NCBI RefSeq assembly: GCF_000818175.1
Contig: NZ_JTIY01000002.1
Location: forward strand, 839,688-883,035
Origin: Streptomyces sp. AcH 505
GTDB lineage: Bacteria; Actinomycetota; Actinomycetes; Streptomycetales; Streptomycetaceae
Direction of reading: 5' to 3'
DNA length: 43,348 bases
How positions within the stretch are numbered: the first letter of the stretch is position 1; each line of letters opens with the position of its first letter. Positions 28,389-37,230 of this stretch are shown one piece after another. The notes beneath the pieces are model-generated. The model did no database searches. It was not told the origin of the DNA and was given only the letters and a program-made list of their open reading frames with translations. Both the position numbers and the translations under genes were made by a program.

Positions 28389-31300
28389 TCACGAGAGGTG
28401 CGACTGCGGAACGCGGGCGCGGGGCCTGACCAGCTCCCCGCTGTGGTCCAGGGGGTGGGCGGCGACGCCGGCGATCCGGGCCAGCACCCGGCCGTCACCG
28501 CCCGCCGCGGTCAGGTCCCCGGTGTCGAAGGCGCAGTGCAGCCGGATGTCCGGGTGCTCCGCGCTGAGCCCGCAGTCGTTGCCGGGCCCGCCGAGATCGA
28601 CCTCGTCGAGGCCGGCCATCGGGCCGACCAGGGGCGGGTGGTCACCGCGCGGCGGCAGCAGCAACAGATGCACCATCGCGTCCAGCAGGATCGCGGGTAC
28701 GGTCATCCCGGCCAGCGCCGGAGCCCAAGTGACGTGGTCCAGCGCCCACTTGGCACTGTTCCCGGTCCGCCCTCGGGTGTAGCCGCCGGTGCCGGCGAAC
28801 GGGCCGGTCAGCGAGATGGGCGGGTCGGGGGAGTAGACCGGCGGCGCGAAATCGGGTTCGGGCTCGTACGACGAGGAGTCGGGCGGCGCTGCGAGCGCGG
28901 GATAGCGCTCCGCCAGCACGACTTTCGTCTCGCACAGCAGGTCGTTGAAGCGCAGCACCTTGCCGTTCTTGCCGATCCGGTGCGCCGTCATCCGGACCGC
29001 CACCTCGGCGCGGTCGCGCTCGCGGCTGGTGACCCGCGCTTCGACCGCGACCGTGCGCAGCGGTCCCGCGAGTCTGACCGTGATCGACGTCCGGCAGACG
29101 AGATCGCGGAACCCGGTGACCACCAGGCCGGGGCAGAGGGTCGCGGCAGCCGCCGCAGCTGCTTCGAGGGTGAACGTACCGGCCAGCGTGTACTCGCCGT
29201 TGACCCGGTGATGACGCATCCACCGCCCGTCCCGCTCGGCGAGGGTGTGCGGATCCCAGGTCTTGGTGAACACGGCCCAGTCCTTGCCGCGGTGCAGGAC
29301 ACCGTCGAGCAGCGGACTGGTCAGCGACGGATCCGGCGCTGCGGGCGCGGGCGCGTCCGGGGCGGGGACCTGCGGTTCGCCTGCGGACCCGTACGTGCTG
29401 ATGCCGCGCCGGGCCAGCAGGACGCGTTCCTCCTCGCGGATGAAGAACGCCACCCCGCCGGCCGGCGGCCGGACCACGGTGGAGAGGAACTGCGCGCATC
29501 CCTGCGCGGTGCTGATGTAGGCGTCCATCTGGTTGCGTTCCAGGGTCTCCCGCATGGTGACGCTGCTGGCGACACCCACCTCCCGCCAGCCGCTCCAGAG
29601 AACCGCGAACTCCTGATGCCCCGCAGGGCCGTGCCGCTGCGCCCGGGCGCTCGCATAGGCGAGGTACTCGTTGACGGCGCAGTAGTCGATGTCACCGGGT
29701 GCGGGGGCGAGCGTCGCCAGCGTGCTGAAGTTGCACCAGATCCGCGGCGGACGACCTGCCAGGGCCCGTTTGAGGTTCCGGTAACCGATCGCCTTGGTGG
29801 CCCTGACCGCCCGGAAATCGGTGAGGGTCTTGGCGTGCAGCGCGCGCGAACGCAGGTCCAGGACGGTGTTGATGAGCAGGTCGATCCGACCGTGCCGGTC
29901 CAGCACCTCGTCGAGGACGGCGGAGGTGCGCCCGGCGTCGAGGATGTCGCACACCCGGTGGTGGACCCGGTCCTCGCCGCACAGCTCCGTCAACCGCCGT
30001 ACCGTACGGCGTACTTCCAGGCGGCCCTGGGCCTTCTCGTAGGCGGCCCGCAGCTCACCCACCGAGGCGCCGGGACGGCTGCGGCGTTCGGACGCGATGA
30101 ACTCGGCCTGCGGCGGCAGCGGTTCGTCGGTCTCCGGCAGCGGGGTGCGGCCGACGACGTACACATACGGCCGGTCGCTGCTGTGGGCGATCGCGTGCAG
30201 CAGCTCGGGGGTGATGCCCCGGGCGCCGCCGAAGGCGACGACGACCGCGCCGGGCGGCAGTGCCGCGGACCCCGGCGGGGGCGGCGGCGCGTGGTCGTCG
30301 GTGACGGCCAGGGTGAGCCAGTCGTCCCCGCGGCAGGCCAGCGTGTGGGTCGGCACCTGCGCGGTGCCTGCCCGCGCCAGCTGGTCCAGGGCCGTCGCCA
30401 CGTCGGGGGCGTCGCTCAGCAGGGTCACTCCGCCGCACTGCGGGACCTCGGCCCTGACGGAGCGGACCAGGCCGGTGAACAGCCCGCTGAGCGGGGGCGG
30501 CAGGTCGTCGGGTACCGCGCCGAGCAGCAGGACGCCGAGCGACCCGCCGGAGCGCAGCGCGGGCAGAGCGGCTTGGAGCGTGGTGAACGCGAGGTCCTGA
30601 AGGTCCTCCATCCGGCCGGCTTCGGCGTCGTCGTACGCGTCGATCCCGTCCGGCAGCCGGGACAGGACCCGGATGTGGCGCGGGATGAACGGCAGACCGG
30701 CCAGGACGCCCGGCGCCTCCTCGGGCGGTACGTGGGTGACGCTTCCGGTGCCGGCGCACGGCGACCAGACGGCGATGTCCGGGCCCGCGGCGGCCTCGGC
30801 GAGATCCGGGGCGTCGGTGATGACGACGGTGCCCGGCGGTGTGGCCGAGGCGTTCCGGGGCGGGGCCGTCGGGACGAGCCGGAAGGTCTGGCGGCGGCCG
30901 GTGAAGGCCTCGGCGTGCTCGGGCTGCCCGGCCGGGGCGGGGGCGGTCGCCGGGGCGGTACCTTCCGAAGCCGTACGGGACGGCTCGGCGTGTGCGGCTC
31001 CGTCCGCCTCGGCGGGGTCGCCCTGACGCGGGCCGGCCGGCCGGGTGTACCGGATCGGTGGTGATCCGGGCACGGTGGGCGTCACGACGGTGTCCGTCTT
31101 GGTCGACACGGCCTTGAGGACCGCCAGCAGGGCGTCCAGCGACAGGTAGGTGCGTCCGGAGTCGGCCAGCGCCGACAAGGCGTGCGCGGGCGTGGCCGGG
31201 TGCCGGGCGTCCGTGCCGTCCACGGCGGTGGAGAGCGAACCCAGAACGGGCAGGTTGTGCTCCAGCGCGGTGGAGAGCCGGGTGACCGCCATGACGGCGG

Positions 31301-34300
31301 CACCCTCCGCGATGGACCTGCCCTCCGGCACCAGATCGTCGAGGTGACGGTCCCAGCCGCTGATGGGCCGCTGGCACACCGCACCGACGATCGCGAGGTC
31401 GCACGCCCGGTGCCGCAGCTGGCGCAGCGCCAGGTCGAGGGCGGTGTGCGTGGAGTCCCGCTGGGCGTAGACGCTGGTGCCGAGGCCCTGGAAGTCGTAG
31501 TAGTTGGCCGCCCGGCCCGACAGGATGCAGGAGACGGCCCCGGTGAAGTCGTCCTCGTTCAGGTCGCCGGGGATCACCCCCTTGGCCTCCGCCATCCCCT
31601 TCGCGAGATAGTCCTTCAGCGTCTGTACCTGTGCCGGGTCGGGCAGGATGTCGAACGTGGTGGCGCACTCACCGGCATGCACGCGCAGGGCGGCCCGGGT
31701 GTTGTGCGTGGTCGGCAGCGTCGCCCCCACCACGATGGCCGTGGTCGACCGCAGGCTGAGCCCCGGTTCGCCGAGCTGCTCCAGCAGCGGGCCGACGGCC
31801 TGGAGCATCATCAGGTGCGCGGGGTCCATATGACGCATCGTCAGCGGCGGGATACGTACCTGTCGCGGGGACGGCAGCGGGTACGGCATCCCGAAGTCGG
31901 CCTCCGGCAGCGGGCCTTCGCCCCGAAGCCAGGCGGGCACCCGCGCGGTGTCCAGGCCCGGCAGATGGGTGTTCCAGCCGACGACGACCAGTTCCTCGGT
32001 GTCCGTCGGAGCGTCGACGCCCGGCCGTCGCGGGGGAGTTGTCCGCGGCACGCGGTCCGAGAGGACCACATGCGCGTCCGCGCCGCCGAGGCCGAACGAC
32101 GACACGCCGACCACCCGTGGCCGGGCTTCGTCCGTCGGCCAGGGCGCGTCCTTGACCGGTACGGTCAGCCGCGCGCCGTCCTCCAGCAGCGGATGCGGAT
32201 CGGTGACCACGGGCTGGCCGGGGACCGCGCCGCGTTCGAGCGCGACCAGGGCGTGCGCGACCGAGACCAGCCCCGCCAGCACACCGGTGTGCCCGAAGAC
32301 CTGCTTGTTCGACGTCAGCAGGCAGGCCCGCTCGCGCGGCCCCAACTGGGAGAGCAGCGAGCGCAGTTCGATCTCGTCGCCCACCGGTGTGCCGGTGCCG
32401 TGCGCCACCACCCAGTCCACGTCGTCGGCCTCGACGCCCGCGTCGGCCCAGGCCCGGGAGATCGCCATCTCCTGCCCGCGCGTGGCCGGGGCGTGAATGC
32501 CCTTGCCGCGCCCGTCGGCGGCGAGACCGGTGCCCCGGACGACCCCGAGTACCCGGTCGCCGTCCGCCACGGCCCGTGCGTACGACTTCAGCGTGAGCAC
32601 GATGGAGCCCTCACCGATGAGGGTTCCGTCGGCCGCCTGGTCGAAGGGGCGGACCTTGCCGCTCATCGAGATGCCCTGCGCCCGGCAGAAGAGGGTGAAC
32701 CCGATCGGCTCGATCACCGACGTGCCGCCGGCCAGCGCCACGTCGCAGGAGCCCTCGCGCAGCGCCTTGACCGCCGCGTCGATGGCGAACAGCCCGCTCG
32801 CACAGGCCGCGTCGAGGGTCAGATGCTGCGAATCGTCGGGGACGAGCCCGCGCAGCGCGTTGCGCGAGACGGACGCGGGCAGATAGGCCTGCGGGTCGCC
32901 GCCGTCGCCGCCGTAGTGCGCGGTGATCGCGTGGTCGGCCAACTCGGCCAGCCAGTCGCCTTCCTGGTCGGCGGGGAGGGCCTCGCGCATCATGCGCCGG
33001 TACTCGTCGCCCAGGATGACTCCCTGCGAGCCGAGTCCCGTCTGGTCGTGGATGCCGGTGGTCGCGGCGAGCCAGCGGTCGTCGGGGCGCCGCTGTACCC
33101 CTTTCAGGGCCTGGACGGCACAGTGCCGCAGCCAGCGCGTGGTACGCGGCCACCCGGGGTGTCCCGCGTTGCCGTCCGGCTCGGCGATCGAGGCGGGGTC
33201 GGGGACGAAGTCGTGGAGATACCCGGCCTCACGGACGTAGAAGGCGTCCGTGTCCTGCCGGGTGGGAGCCCAGAAGTGCTTCAGGTCGAAGGCGGACGGC
33301 TCGCTGGAGAGCAGGACGCCCTCGCGCAGCCGGTCCCAGAACTCCGACGTGTTGTTCGCGCCGGGCAGGGCGACACCGAGCCCGACGACGGCGACGGCTC
33401 CGGGGTCCGTCTCCGCTGCTGGTGCCGCGACGGGTGCGGGCACAGGTGCCGGTGTTGGTACGGGCGCGGATACGGGTACGGGCGCCGGTGCCGGTGCGTG
33501 CGCCGGGGGGACGGCCGCCGGTTGTTCGGGCGCGGGCCTGCTCGCCCCGGTCGACATCGTTGCCGTAACTGCCTCAGTCGTGGTCGCGGTTGGCGCTGTA
33601 GCCGCCGGGACCGGCTGGCGCTTGTCGGGCTTGCTCACCTGGTCCGCCAGCCTGCTGTGCAACCGCATCCCCTGCATCCCGCCGATGCTGATGCCACCGT
33701 CGGCGACGATGGTCTGCCCGGTGATGAAGGCGGTGTCCTCGTGCAGGAGGTGGACGATCAACCTGGCGGCCTCCGGCGTCGAGAGGGCGCGGCTCATCAG
33801 CTCGGTCTCGGCAGAGCCGCCCGGCGTCGCCGCCGGCGCGCCGAGGTTGACCAGGATCTCGCTGGCGACGGAGCCGAGCAGCACGGTGTTCACCCGCACG
33901 CCCTGGCCGACCAGTTCGAGCGCCAGGTAGCGGACCAGCGACTCCAGCGCCGCCTTCGTGACACCGCCGGGGCCGTAACCCGGTACCGGCTGGTGCGCCC
34001 CGACGCTCGACAGGCAGAGGATGGTCGCGCCTTCTCTGCCCGCCATCAGCTCGGCGGCCCGGCGCGAACAGTGGTAGGCCCCCATCACATTGGTGGACCA
34101 GGCCCGCTGCCAGTACGTGTCGTCGATGTCGAACAGCGGCAGGAATGCTCCGCCCGCCGCGTTGTTGATCAGAATGTCCAGGCCGCCGTGCCGCTCCTCG
34201 ACCAGGTCGAACATCCGGTCGATCTCGCTGGTCTTGGCCACGGAGGCGCGGATGAACTCGCAGCTGTGACCGGCCGCCTCCAGCTCCGCCTGCAGCAGTC

Positions 34301-34442
34301 GCGCCTGCTCGACCGAGTGGAAGTAGTTGACGATCACATGGGCGCCGCGCTCGGCCAGGCAGCGCACGATGTCCGCGCCGAGGCTCTTCGCGGCACCGGT
34401 CACGAGCGCGACCCGGCCCCGTAGATTCTCCGTGGAGGTCAT
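28389..34442 (-). CDS. galB: Iterative type I polyketide synthase: FabL-like ER - KS - CLF-like KS - KR - DH
   Basis: 2017 residues. Domains in order: (1) 1-255, a short-chain dehydrogenase with TGAAKSLG (15-22), catalytic Ser145/146 and Tyr156-x6-Lys163, the spacing of enoyl reductases; (2) Pro/Ala linker 270-345; (3) ketosynthase about 348-800 with Cys547 (DAACASG), His681 (HGTGTPVGD) and His718; (4) about 816-1080, a second KS-like domain with Arg995 at the Cys position, so chain-length-factor-like; (5) about 1205-1390, structural ketoreductase subdomain (SGLFTGLVRSVRAEVP); (6) 1398-1660, catalytic KR with GGARGI, Lys1550, Ser1573, Tyr1587 and Asn1591; (7) 1705-1960, dehydratase with His1745-x3-Gly and Asp1921-x3-His. 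It has no AT, ACP or thioesterase; the AT-ACP is the preceding gene (ATGA overlap). It would act iteratively on chains carried by the separate ACP. Confidence 0.9.
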   Translation of the reverse strand: MTSTENLRGRVALVTGAAKSLGADIVRCLAERGAHVIVNYFHSVEQARLLQAELEAAGHSCEFIRASVAKTSEIDRMFDLVEERHGGLDILINNAAGGAFLPLFDIDDTYWQRAWSTNVMGAYHCSRRAAELMAGREGATILCLSSVGAHQPVPGYGPGGVTKAALESLVRYLALELVGQGVRVNTVLLGSVASEILVNLGAPAATPGGSAETELMSRALSTPEAARLIVHLLHEDTAFITGQTIVADGGISIGGMQGMRLHSRLADQVSKPDKRQPVPAATAPTATTTEAVTATMSTGASRPAPEQPAAVPPAHAPAPAPVPVSAPVPTPAPVPAPVAAPAAETDPGAVAVVGLGVALPGANNTSEFWDRLREGVLLSSEPSAFDLKHFWAPTRQDTDAFYVREAGYLHDFVPDPASIAEPDGNAGHPGWPRTTRWLRHCAVQALKGVQRRPDDRWLAATTGIHDQTGLGSQGVILGDEYRRMMREALPADQEGDWLAELADHAITAHYGGDGGDPQAYLPASVSRNALRGLVPDDSQHLTLDAACASGLFAIDAAVKALREGSCDVALAGGTSVIEPIGFTLFCRAQGISMSGKVRPFDQAADGTLIGEGSIVLTLKSYARAVADGDRVLGVVRGTGLAADGRGKGIHAPATRGQEMAISRAWADAGVEADDVDWVVAHGTGTPVGDEIELRSLLSQLGPRERACLLTSNKQVFGHTGVLAGLVSVAHALVALERGAVPGQPVVTDPHPLLEDGARLTVPVKDAPWPTDEARPRVVGVSSFGLGGADAHVVLSDRVPRTTPPRRPGVDAPTDTEELVVVGWNTHLPGLDTARVPAWLRGEGPLPEADFGMPYPLPSPRQVRIPPLTMRHMDPAHLMMLQAVGPLLEQLGEPGLSLRSTTAIVVGATLPTTHNTRAALRVHAGECATTFDILPDPAQVQTLKDYLAKGMAEAKGVIPGDLNEDDFTGAVSCILSGRAANYYDFQGLGTSVYAQRDSTHTALDLALRQLRHRACDLAIVGAVCQRPISGWDRHLDDLVPEGRSIAEGAAVMAVTRLSTALEHNLPVLGSLSTAVDGTDARHPATPAHALSALADSGRTYLSLDALLAVLKAVSTKTDTVVTPTVPGSPPIRYTRPAGPRQGDPAEADGAAHAEPSRTASEGTAPATAPAPAGQPEHAEAFTGRRQTFRLVPTAPPRNASATPPGTVVITDAPDLAEAAAGPDIAVWSPCAGTGSVTHVPPEEAPGVLAGLPFIPRHIRVLSRLPDGIDAYDDAEAGRMEDLQDLAFTTLQAALPALRSGGSLGVLLLGAVPDDLPPPLSGLFTGLVRSVRAEVPQCGGVTLLSDAPDVATALDQLARAGTAQVPTHTLACRGDDWLTLAVTDDHAPPPPPGSAALPPGAVVVAFGGARGITPELLHAIAHSSDRPYVYVVGRTPLPETDEPLPPQAEFIASERRSRPGASVGELRAAYEKAQGRLEVRRTVRRLTELCGEDRVHHRVCDILDAGRTSAVLDEVLDRHGRIDLLINTVLDLRSRALHAKTLTDFRAVRATKAIGYRNLKRALAGRPPRIWCNFSTLATLAPAPGDIDYCAVNEYLAYASARAQRHGPAGHQEFAVLWSGWREVGVASSVTMRETLERNQMDAYISTAQGCAQFLSTVVRPPAGGVAFFIREEERVLLARRGISTYGSAGEPQVPAPDAPAPAAPDPSLTSPLLDGVLHRGKDWAVFTKTWDPHTLAERDGRWMRHHRVNGEYTLAGTFTLEAAAAAAATLCPGLVVTGFRDLVCRTSITVRLAGPLRTVAVEARVTSRERDRAEVAVRMTAHRIGKNGKVLRFNDLLCETKVVLAERYPALAAPPDSSSYEPEPDFAPPVYSPDPPISLTGPFAGTGGYTRGRTGNSAKWALDHVTWAPALAGMTVPAILLDAMVHLLLLPPRGDHPPLVGPMAGLDEVDLGGPGNDCGLSAEHPDIRLHCAFDTGDLTAAGGDGRVLARIAGVAAHPLDHSGELVRPRARVPQSHLS

Positions 34443-35989
34443 CGTGCGGCAGCCTCCGCCCGGCCCTGTACGACGGCGTCCGCGATCCGGCGCAGTGTGC
34501 CCATGGTCAGCAGGGCGGAGTTCGCCCGCAGTCCTGGCAGGTCGAACCGGTCGGACACCCGGCCGAGCAGGGCCACTTGCTTGAGCGACTCGACACCCAG
34601 CTCGGACTCCAGGCCGTCGTCCTCACCGAGCAGGTCCGGCGGGTAGCCGAGGAAGTCGCCGTAGAGCGTCCGCAGTTCCGTCAGCACCGTCTCGTAGTCA
34701 AGACCGGCGGAGGGCGGCGAAGCCACCGGAGCGACGGCGGGCGGCGCGACCTCGACCGGAGCGGCCGGAGCGGCCGGAGCCAAGGACGCTGCGAGGGCCG
34801 GGGCGGAGACGGGGGCCGGGGCGGAGACGGGGGGCGCGACGGAGACAGGTGCGACGTCGGACACCGGCGCCACGTACGACACCGGAGCCGTGGGTGCGGT
34901 GGCCGGGATCAGCACCTCGGCGACCGGGAGTGTCGCGACCGCTCCGGCCGGCACGGGCTCACGTACCGGTACGACGGGACCGCGTCCGTTGCTCGACGGT
35001 GCCGCCGGGCGCGAGCGGAACGGGCCCATCTCGGCGGACTCGGCGACCAGCGCCCGAACGGCCTCGACCGGGTCGCTCTCGCTCAGCGGCACGACACATC
35101 GCACGCCCGGGACCGACCCCTCGACGAACTTCGTCACGACGGGCCACTCACCGCACTCGACGAAGACGTCGGCGCCTGCCGCGTGCAGCTCACGGATCGT
35201 CTGGAGCATCCTGACCCGGGCGGTGAGTGCGCCCGCGACCAGGTCGACCGGGTCGTCGTCGCCGATGTCGCGCCCCAGCCAGGGCGAACACACGCGCCAG
35301 CGCCCCGCGCCGTACGGCACCCGTGGCGCGGTCTCCCGCAGGTCCCGCGCGGCCTGCGCCATCGCCGGAGTGTGCGTCGGGTGCGGGACGTCGAGTCGCA
35401 GACTCGGCCAGTCCAGCGCCTCCGCCACCCGCTCCACGTGCTCGATCAACGGCTCGGGGCCGCTGATGACGCTCTGTCGTGGGGCGTTCTCGCAGGCCAG
35501 GACCAGATGGGGATGGTCGATCAGCCCGGCGAGCGACTCGGCCCTGCGGCCGTCCACTCCCACCGCCAGCATCTTTCCGTCCCAGCTCTGCCGGGTCAGC
35601 ACCTGGGACCGGGCCACGGCCAGCCGCGCCGCGTCCTCGACGGACAGGTGCCCGGCGGCGGCGAGGGCCCACAGCTCCCCGATGCTCTGTCCGACGATCG
35701 CCACCGGCTTGGCGCCCTCCGCGATCAGCATGTGGTGTGTCGCGATACTGACCGCGAATATCTCAAGATATTGCACCTCGGGGCCGCGCCTGTCGCTCGT
35801 CCCGTTCTGCTCGATCAGTCGTTCACTGATGTTCGGCAGCCCCATTTCCTGGGCCGCCTTGTCGATGCGGGACAGCGCTTCACGTACGGTCTCGTAACGG
35901 TTGTGCAAATCGCGCAGAATTCCTCCGCGCGGGGCAGCCACCGTACCGGGCATGACAAAGACAGAATCCACCACGTGCATCAGCCTCAT
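34439..35989 (-). CDS. Acyltransferase-acyl carrier protein fusion of the iterative PKS
   Basis: 516 residues. The acyltransferase (about 75-310) has GQSIGE with Ser102, Arg127 and His206 in the HPTHTPAM segment. Where malonyl ATs show HAFH and methylmalonyl ATs YASH, this shows HPTH, so its specificity cannot be read. A Pro/Ala/Val/Ser-rich linker (about 325-425) joins the ACP (about 430-510) with the phosphopantetheine Ser468 in LGVESLKQ. It should load malonyl or methylmalonyl onto its own ACP for GalB. The start is ambiguous: ATG at 35989 is preceded by GGGACGAG, but an ATG at 35980 also fits. It opens the operon and overlaps galB by 4 bp. Symbol galA or galC is uncertain. Confidence 0.88.
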   Translation of the reverse strand: MRLMHVVDSVFVMPGTVAAPRGGILRDLHNRYETVREALSRIDKAAQEMGLPNISERLIEQNGTSDRRGPEVQYLEIFAVSIATHHMLIAEGAKPVAIVGQSIGELWALAAAGHLSVEDAARLAVARSQVLTRQSWDGKMLAVGVDGRRAESLAGLIDHPHLVLACENAPRQSVISGPEPLIEHVERVAEALDWPSLRLDVPHPTHTPAMAQAARDLRETAPRVPYGAGRWRVCSPWLGRDIGDDDPVDLVAGALTARVRMLQTIRELHAAGADVFVECGEWPVVTKFVEGSVPGVRCVVPLSESDPVEAVRALVAESAEMGPFRSRPAAPSSNGRGPVVPVREPVPAGAVATLPVAEVLIPATAPTAPVSYVAPVSDVAPVSVAPPVSAPAPVSAPALAASLAPAAPAAPVEVAPPAVAPVASPPSAGLDYETVLTELRTLYGDFLGYPPDLLGEDDGLESELGVESLKQVALLGRVSDRFDLPGLRANSALLTMGTLRRIADAVVQGRAEAAAR

Positions 35990-36497
35990 CTCGTCCCGAC
36001 TGCCGGCGTTATCGCATCGGCTCGACCGGGGGCCTGGGAACGCCGCGACGGTGCGACGAAATCAACGACATACGTTCACTTGCTGCGCTTTACGGAACGG
36101 CGAGTCAGGGGAAATTCGACCCTGATCGCACATCGTTGGTTGCCATTCCCGTACCTGCGTGACCCTGATTAGGGTTTCCTTCGCGGAATGGGTCGCTCAT
36201 CAAGGTAGCTGGGCATCTTTCGGAGGGTCAACGATCTCAGGGTCCCAGTTTCAGCCGTACTCGGGCCGCGCCGAAGACTAGTGAAGTACATGGTTCCGGA
36301 TGGCCTATGCGGTCTTGCTGCTCGGTGAGACTCCGTGTTAGCCGTGCCAGGACACTTGTGGCATTAATGGACGTCATGTCGGTTTTGGTGGCTGATGCAT
36401 GCAGTGCCTGAATAAGACGCGTCCCAGCGTTTCGGCCACCTCTCGATGAACCCGACTTGGCTGAGACTGCCGGTTTGGGAGAGTCCCCGGCGTGGGA
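35990..36497. other. Long intergenic region upstream of the AT-ACP gene
   Basis: 508 bp with no convincing gene. It is visibly richer in A and T than its surroundings, most of all at 36280-36440, and probably contains the start-of-operon promoter. An inverted repeat ACCCT-GATT-AGGGT lies at 36162-36175. A frame without a good start or ribosome-binding site on the minus strand is open for about 85 codons and ends at 36237; I regard it as a remnant. No cluster-specific regulator gene is here. Confidence 0.6.
36162..36175. repeat. 5-bp inverted repeat in the upstream region of the PKS operon
   Basis: ACCCT (36162-36166) and AGGGT (36171-36175) are separated by GATT. It lies about 175 bp upstream of the AT-ACP start. 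It may be an activator site; short and of low specificity. Confidence 0.3.
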
Positions 36498-37199
36498 TCA
36501 GACCGGGTCCCTGTCGGTCGGCGAAGGCATCGCCTGCGGACGCAGGACCATGAGCGAGCCTTCCAGGGCCGCCACCATGGCGAAGGGGAACCGGTCCACC
36601 TCAAGGCAGAGTGCGACGTCATCGGGGTGGACCCCTTGGCGTACCCCCAGAGTCAGTTCGGCGGCGGCGCGCGACGCGGCGGCGCGGCGAAGGAAGGCGC
36701 CGGGGTCCGTACCGGCCCCGGTGGCCCTGCCGGCGATGTACTCGGCGCAGGCCAGGTCTTCGTCGGCCCGCCCGTCCTCGCCGGTGATCACGAACGTGAC
36801 CCGGTCACTCGCACGCGTCCGCAGGAGCCGGGCGGTCGCCTCCGCCACCACGAAGCCGGCGCAGAGCACCAGCTCGGCGTCCTTGACCGCGAGGGCGCCC
36901 ACCGTGCCTGCCGTGGTCTTCTGTACGACGGTCCGTCCGCCGAGGTCGAAGGACCGCAGCAGACCAGGGGAGTTGACGGCGTCGAACCCCGGCGCGGCCG
37001 GACCGTCCTTGACCGCCACCCAGTCAGGGTGACGGGCCTTGAGAGCCAGAGCGTCGTCCAGCGACCCGGCGAGAACGATCTTCTCCGCTCCCTGGGCGAA
37101 GGCCCAGGCGGCGACGGTGAACGCACGCATGACGTCGACCACGACCGCCACGGACGGGACTTGGGCCAGTTCGGCGATGCCGAGGAAACGAGCGTCCAT
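36498..37199 (-). CDS. ComB-like 2-phosphosulfolactate phosphatase family protein
   Basis: 233 residues. The opening [11 protein letters not shown] and [16 protein letters not shown], and the central [10 protein letters not shown] with [14 protein letters not shown], match the ComB family, named for a coenzyme M biosynthetic phosphatase. Streptomyces do not make coenzyme M by that route, so the activity here is probably a different phosphomonoester hydrolysis. The ATG at 37199 is preferred to one at 37208 by family alignment; neither has a strong ribosome-binding site. It ends 31 bp beyond the MFS gene's stop and is on the same strand, but is separated from the PKS operon by the long spacer. 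Confidence 0.82.
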   Translation of the reverse strand: MDARFLGIAELAQVPSVAVVVDVMRAFTVAAWAFAQGAEKIVLAGSLDDALALKARHPDWVAVKDGPAAPGFDAVNSPGLLRSFDLGGRTVVQKTTAGTVGALAVKDAELVLCAGFVVAEATARLLRTRASDRVTFVITGEDGRADEDLACAEYIAGRATGAGTDPGAFLRRAAASRAAAELTLGVRQGVHPDDVALCLEVDRFPFAMVAALEGSLMVLRPQAMPSPTDRDPV

Positions 37200-37230
37200 G
37201 CGGATCATGATCGCGCATGCCCCGGCGGCG

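Larger units (their letters stand above)
20618..35989. other. Galbonolide-type polyketide biosynthetic gene cluster
   Basis: Ten genes: galG (plus) and a minus-strand series AT-ACP, galB, KAS III-like, P450, Rieske oxygenase, galK, galJ, galI, galH. The five methoxymalonyl-ACP genes (FkbG-K type) plus an unusual single-module iterative PKS match the galbonolide locus of Streptomyces galbus as I recall it. The neighbours (DinB-like, ComB-like) look unrelated, so I set the borders at galG and the AT-ACP gene. Confidence 0.82.

Noticed and set aside
28364..28498. Upstream extension of the KAS III-like start
   Set aside because: The additional N-terminus overlaps the galB 3' end and has no ribosome-binding site; the GTG at 28363 has GAGGAG.
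28098..31064. Long plus-strand open frames running through the PKS region
   Set aside because: They are antisense to galB, rich in Arg, Gly and His and lack domains; they are a by-product of GC-rich third positions.
28389..35989. Enediyne PKS or polyunsaturated fatty acid synthase
   Set aside because: The order ER-KS-CLF-KR-DH, the separate AT-ACP, the single fused ACP and the methoxymalonyl genes do not fit enediyne PKS (KS-AT-ACP-KR-DH-PPTase) or Pfa synthases (tandem ACPs).
35990..36497. Insertion sequence or transposase remnant
   Set aside because: No transposase motif, no terminal inverted repeats and no target duplication can be seen.
36498..37199. Coenzyme M pathway gene
   Set aside because: The ComB fold is present, but no partner enzyme of coenzyme M synthesis is near and Streptomyces are not known to make it this way.
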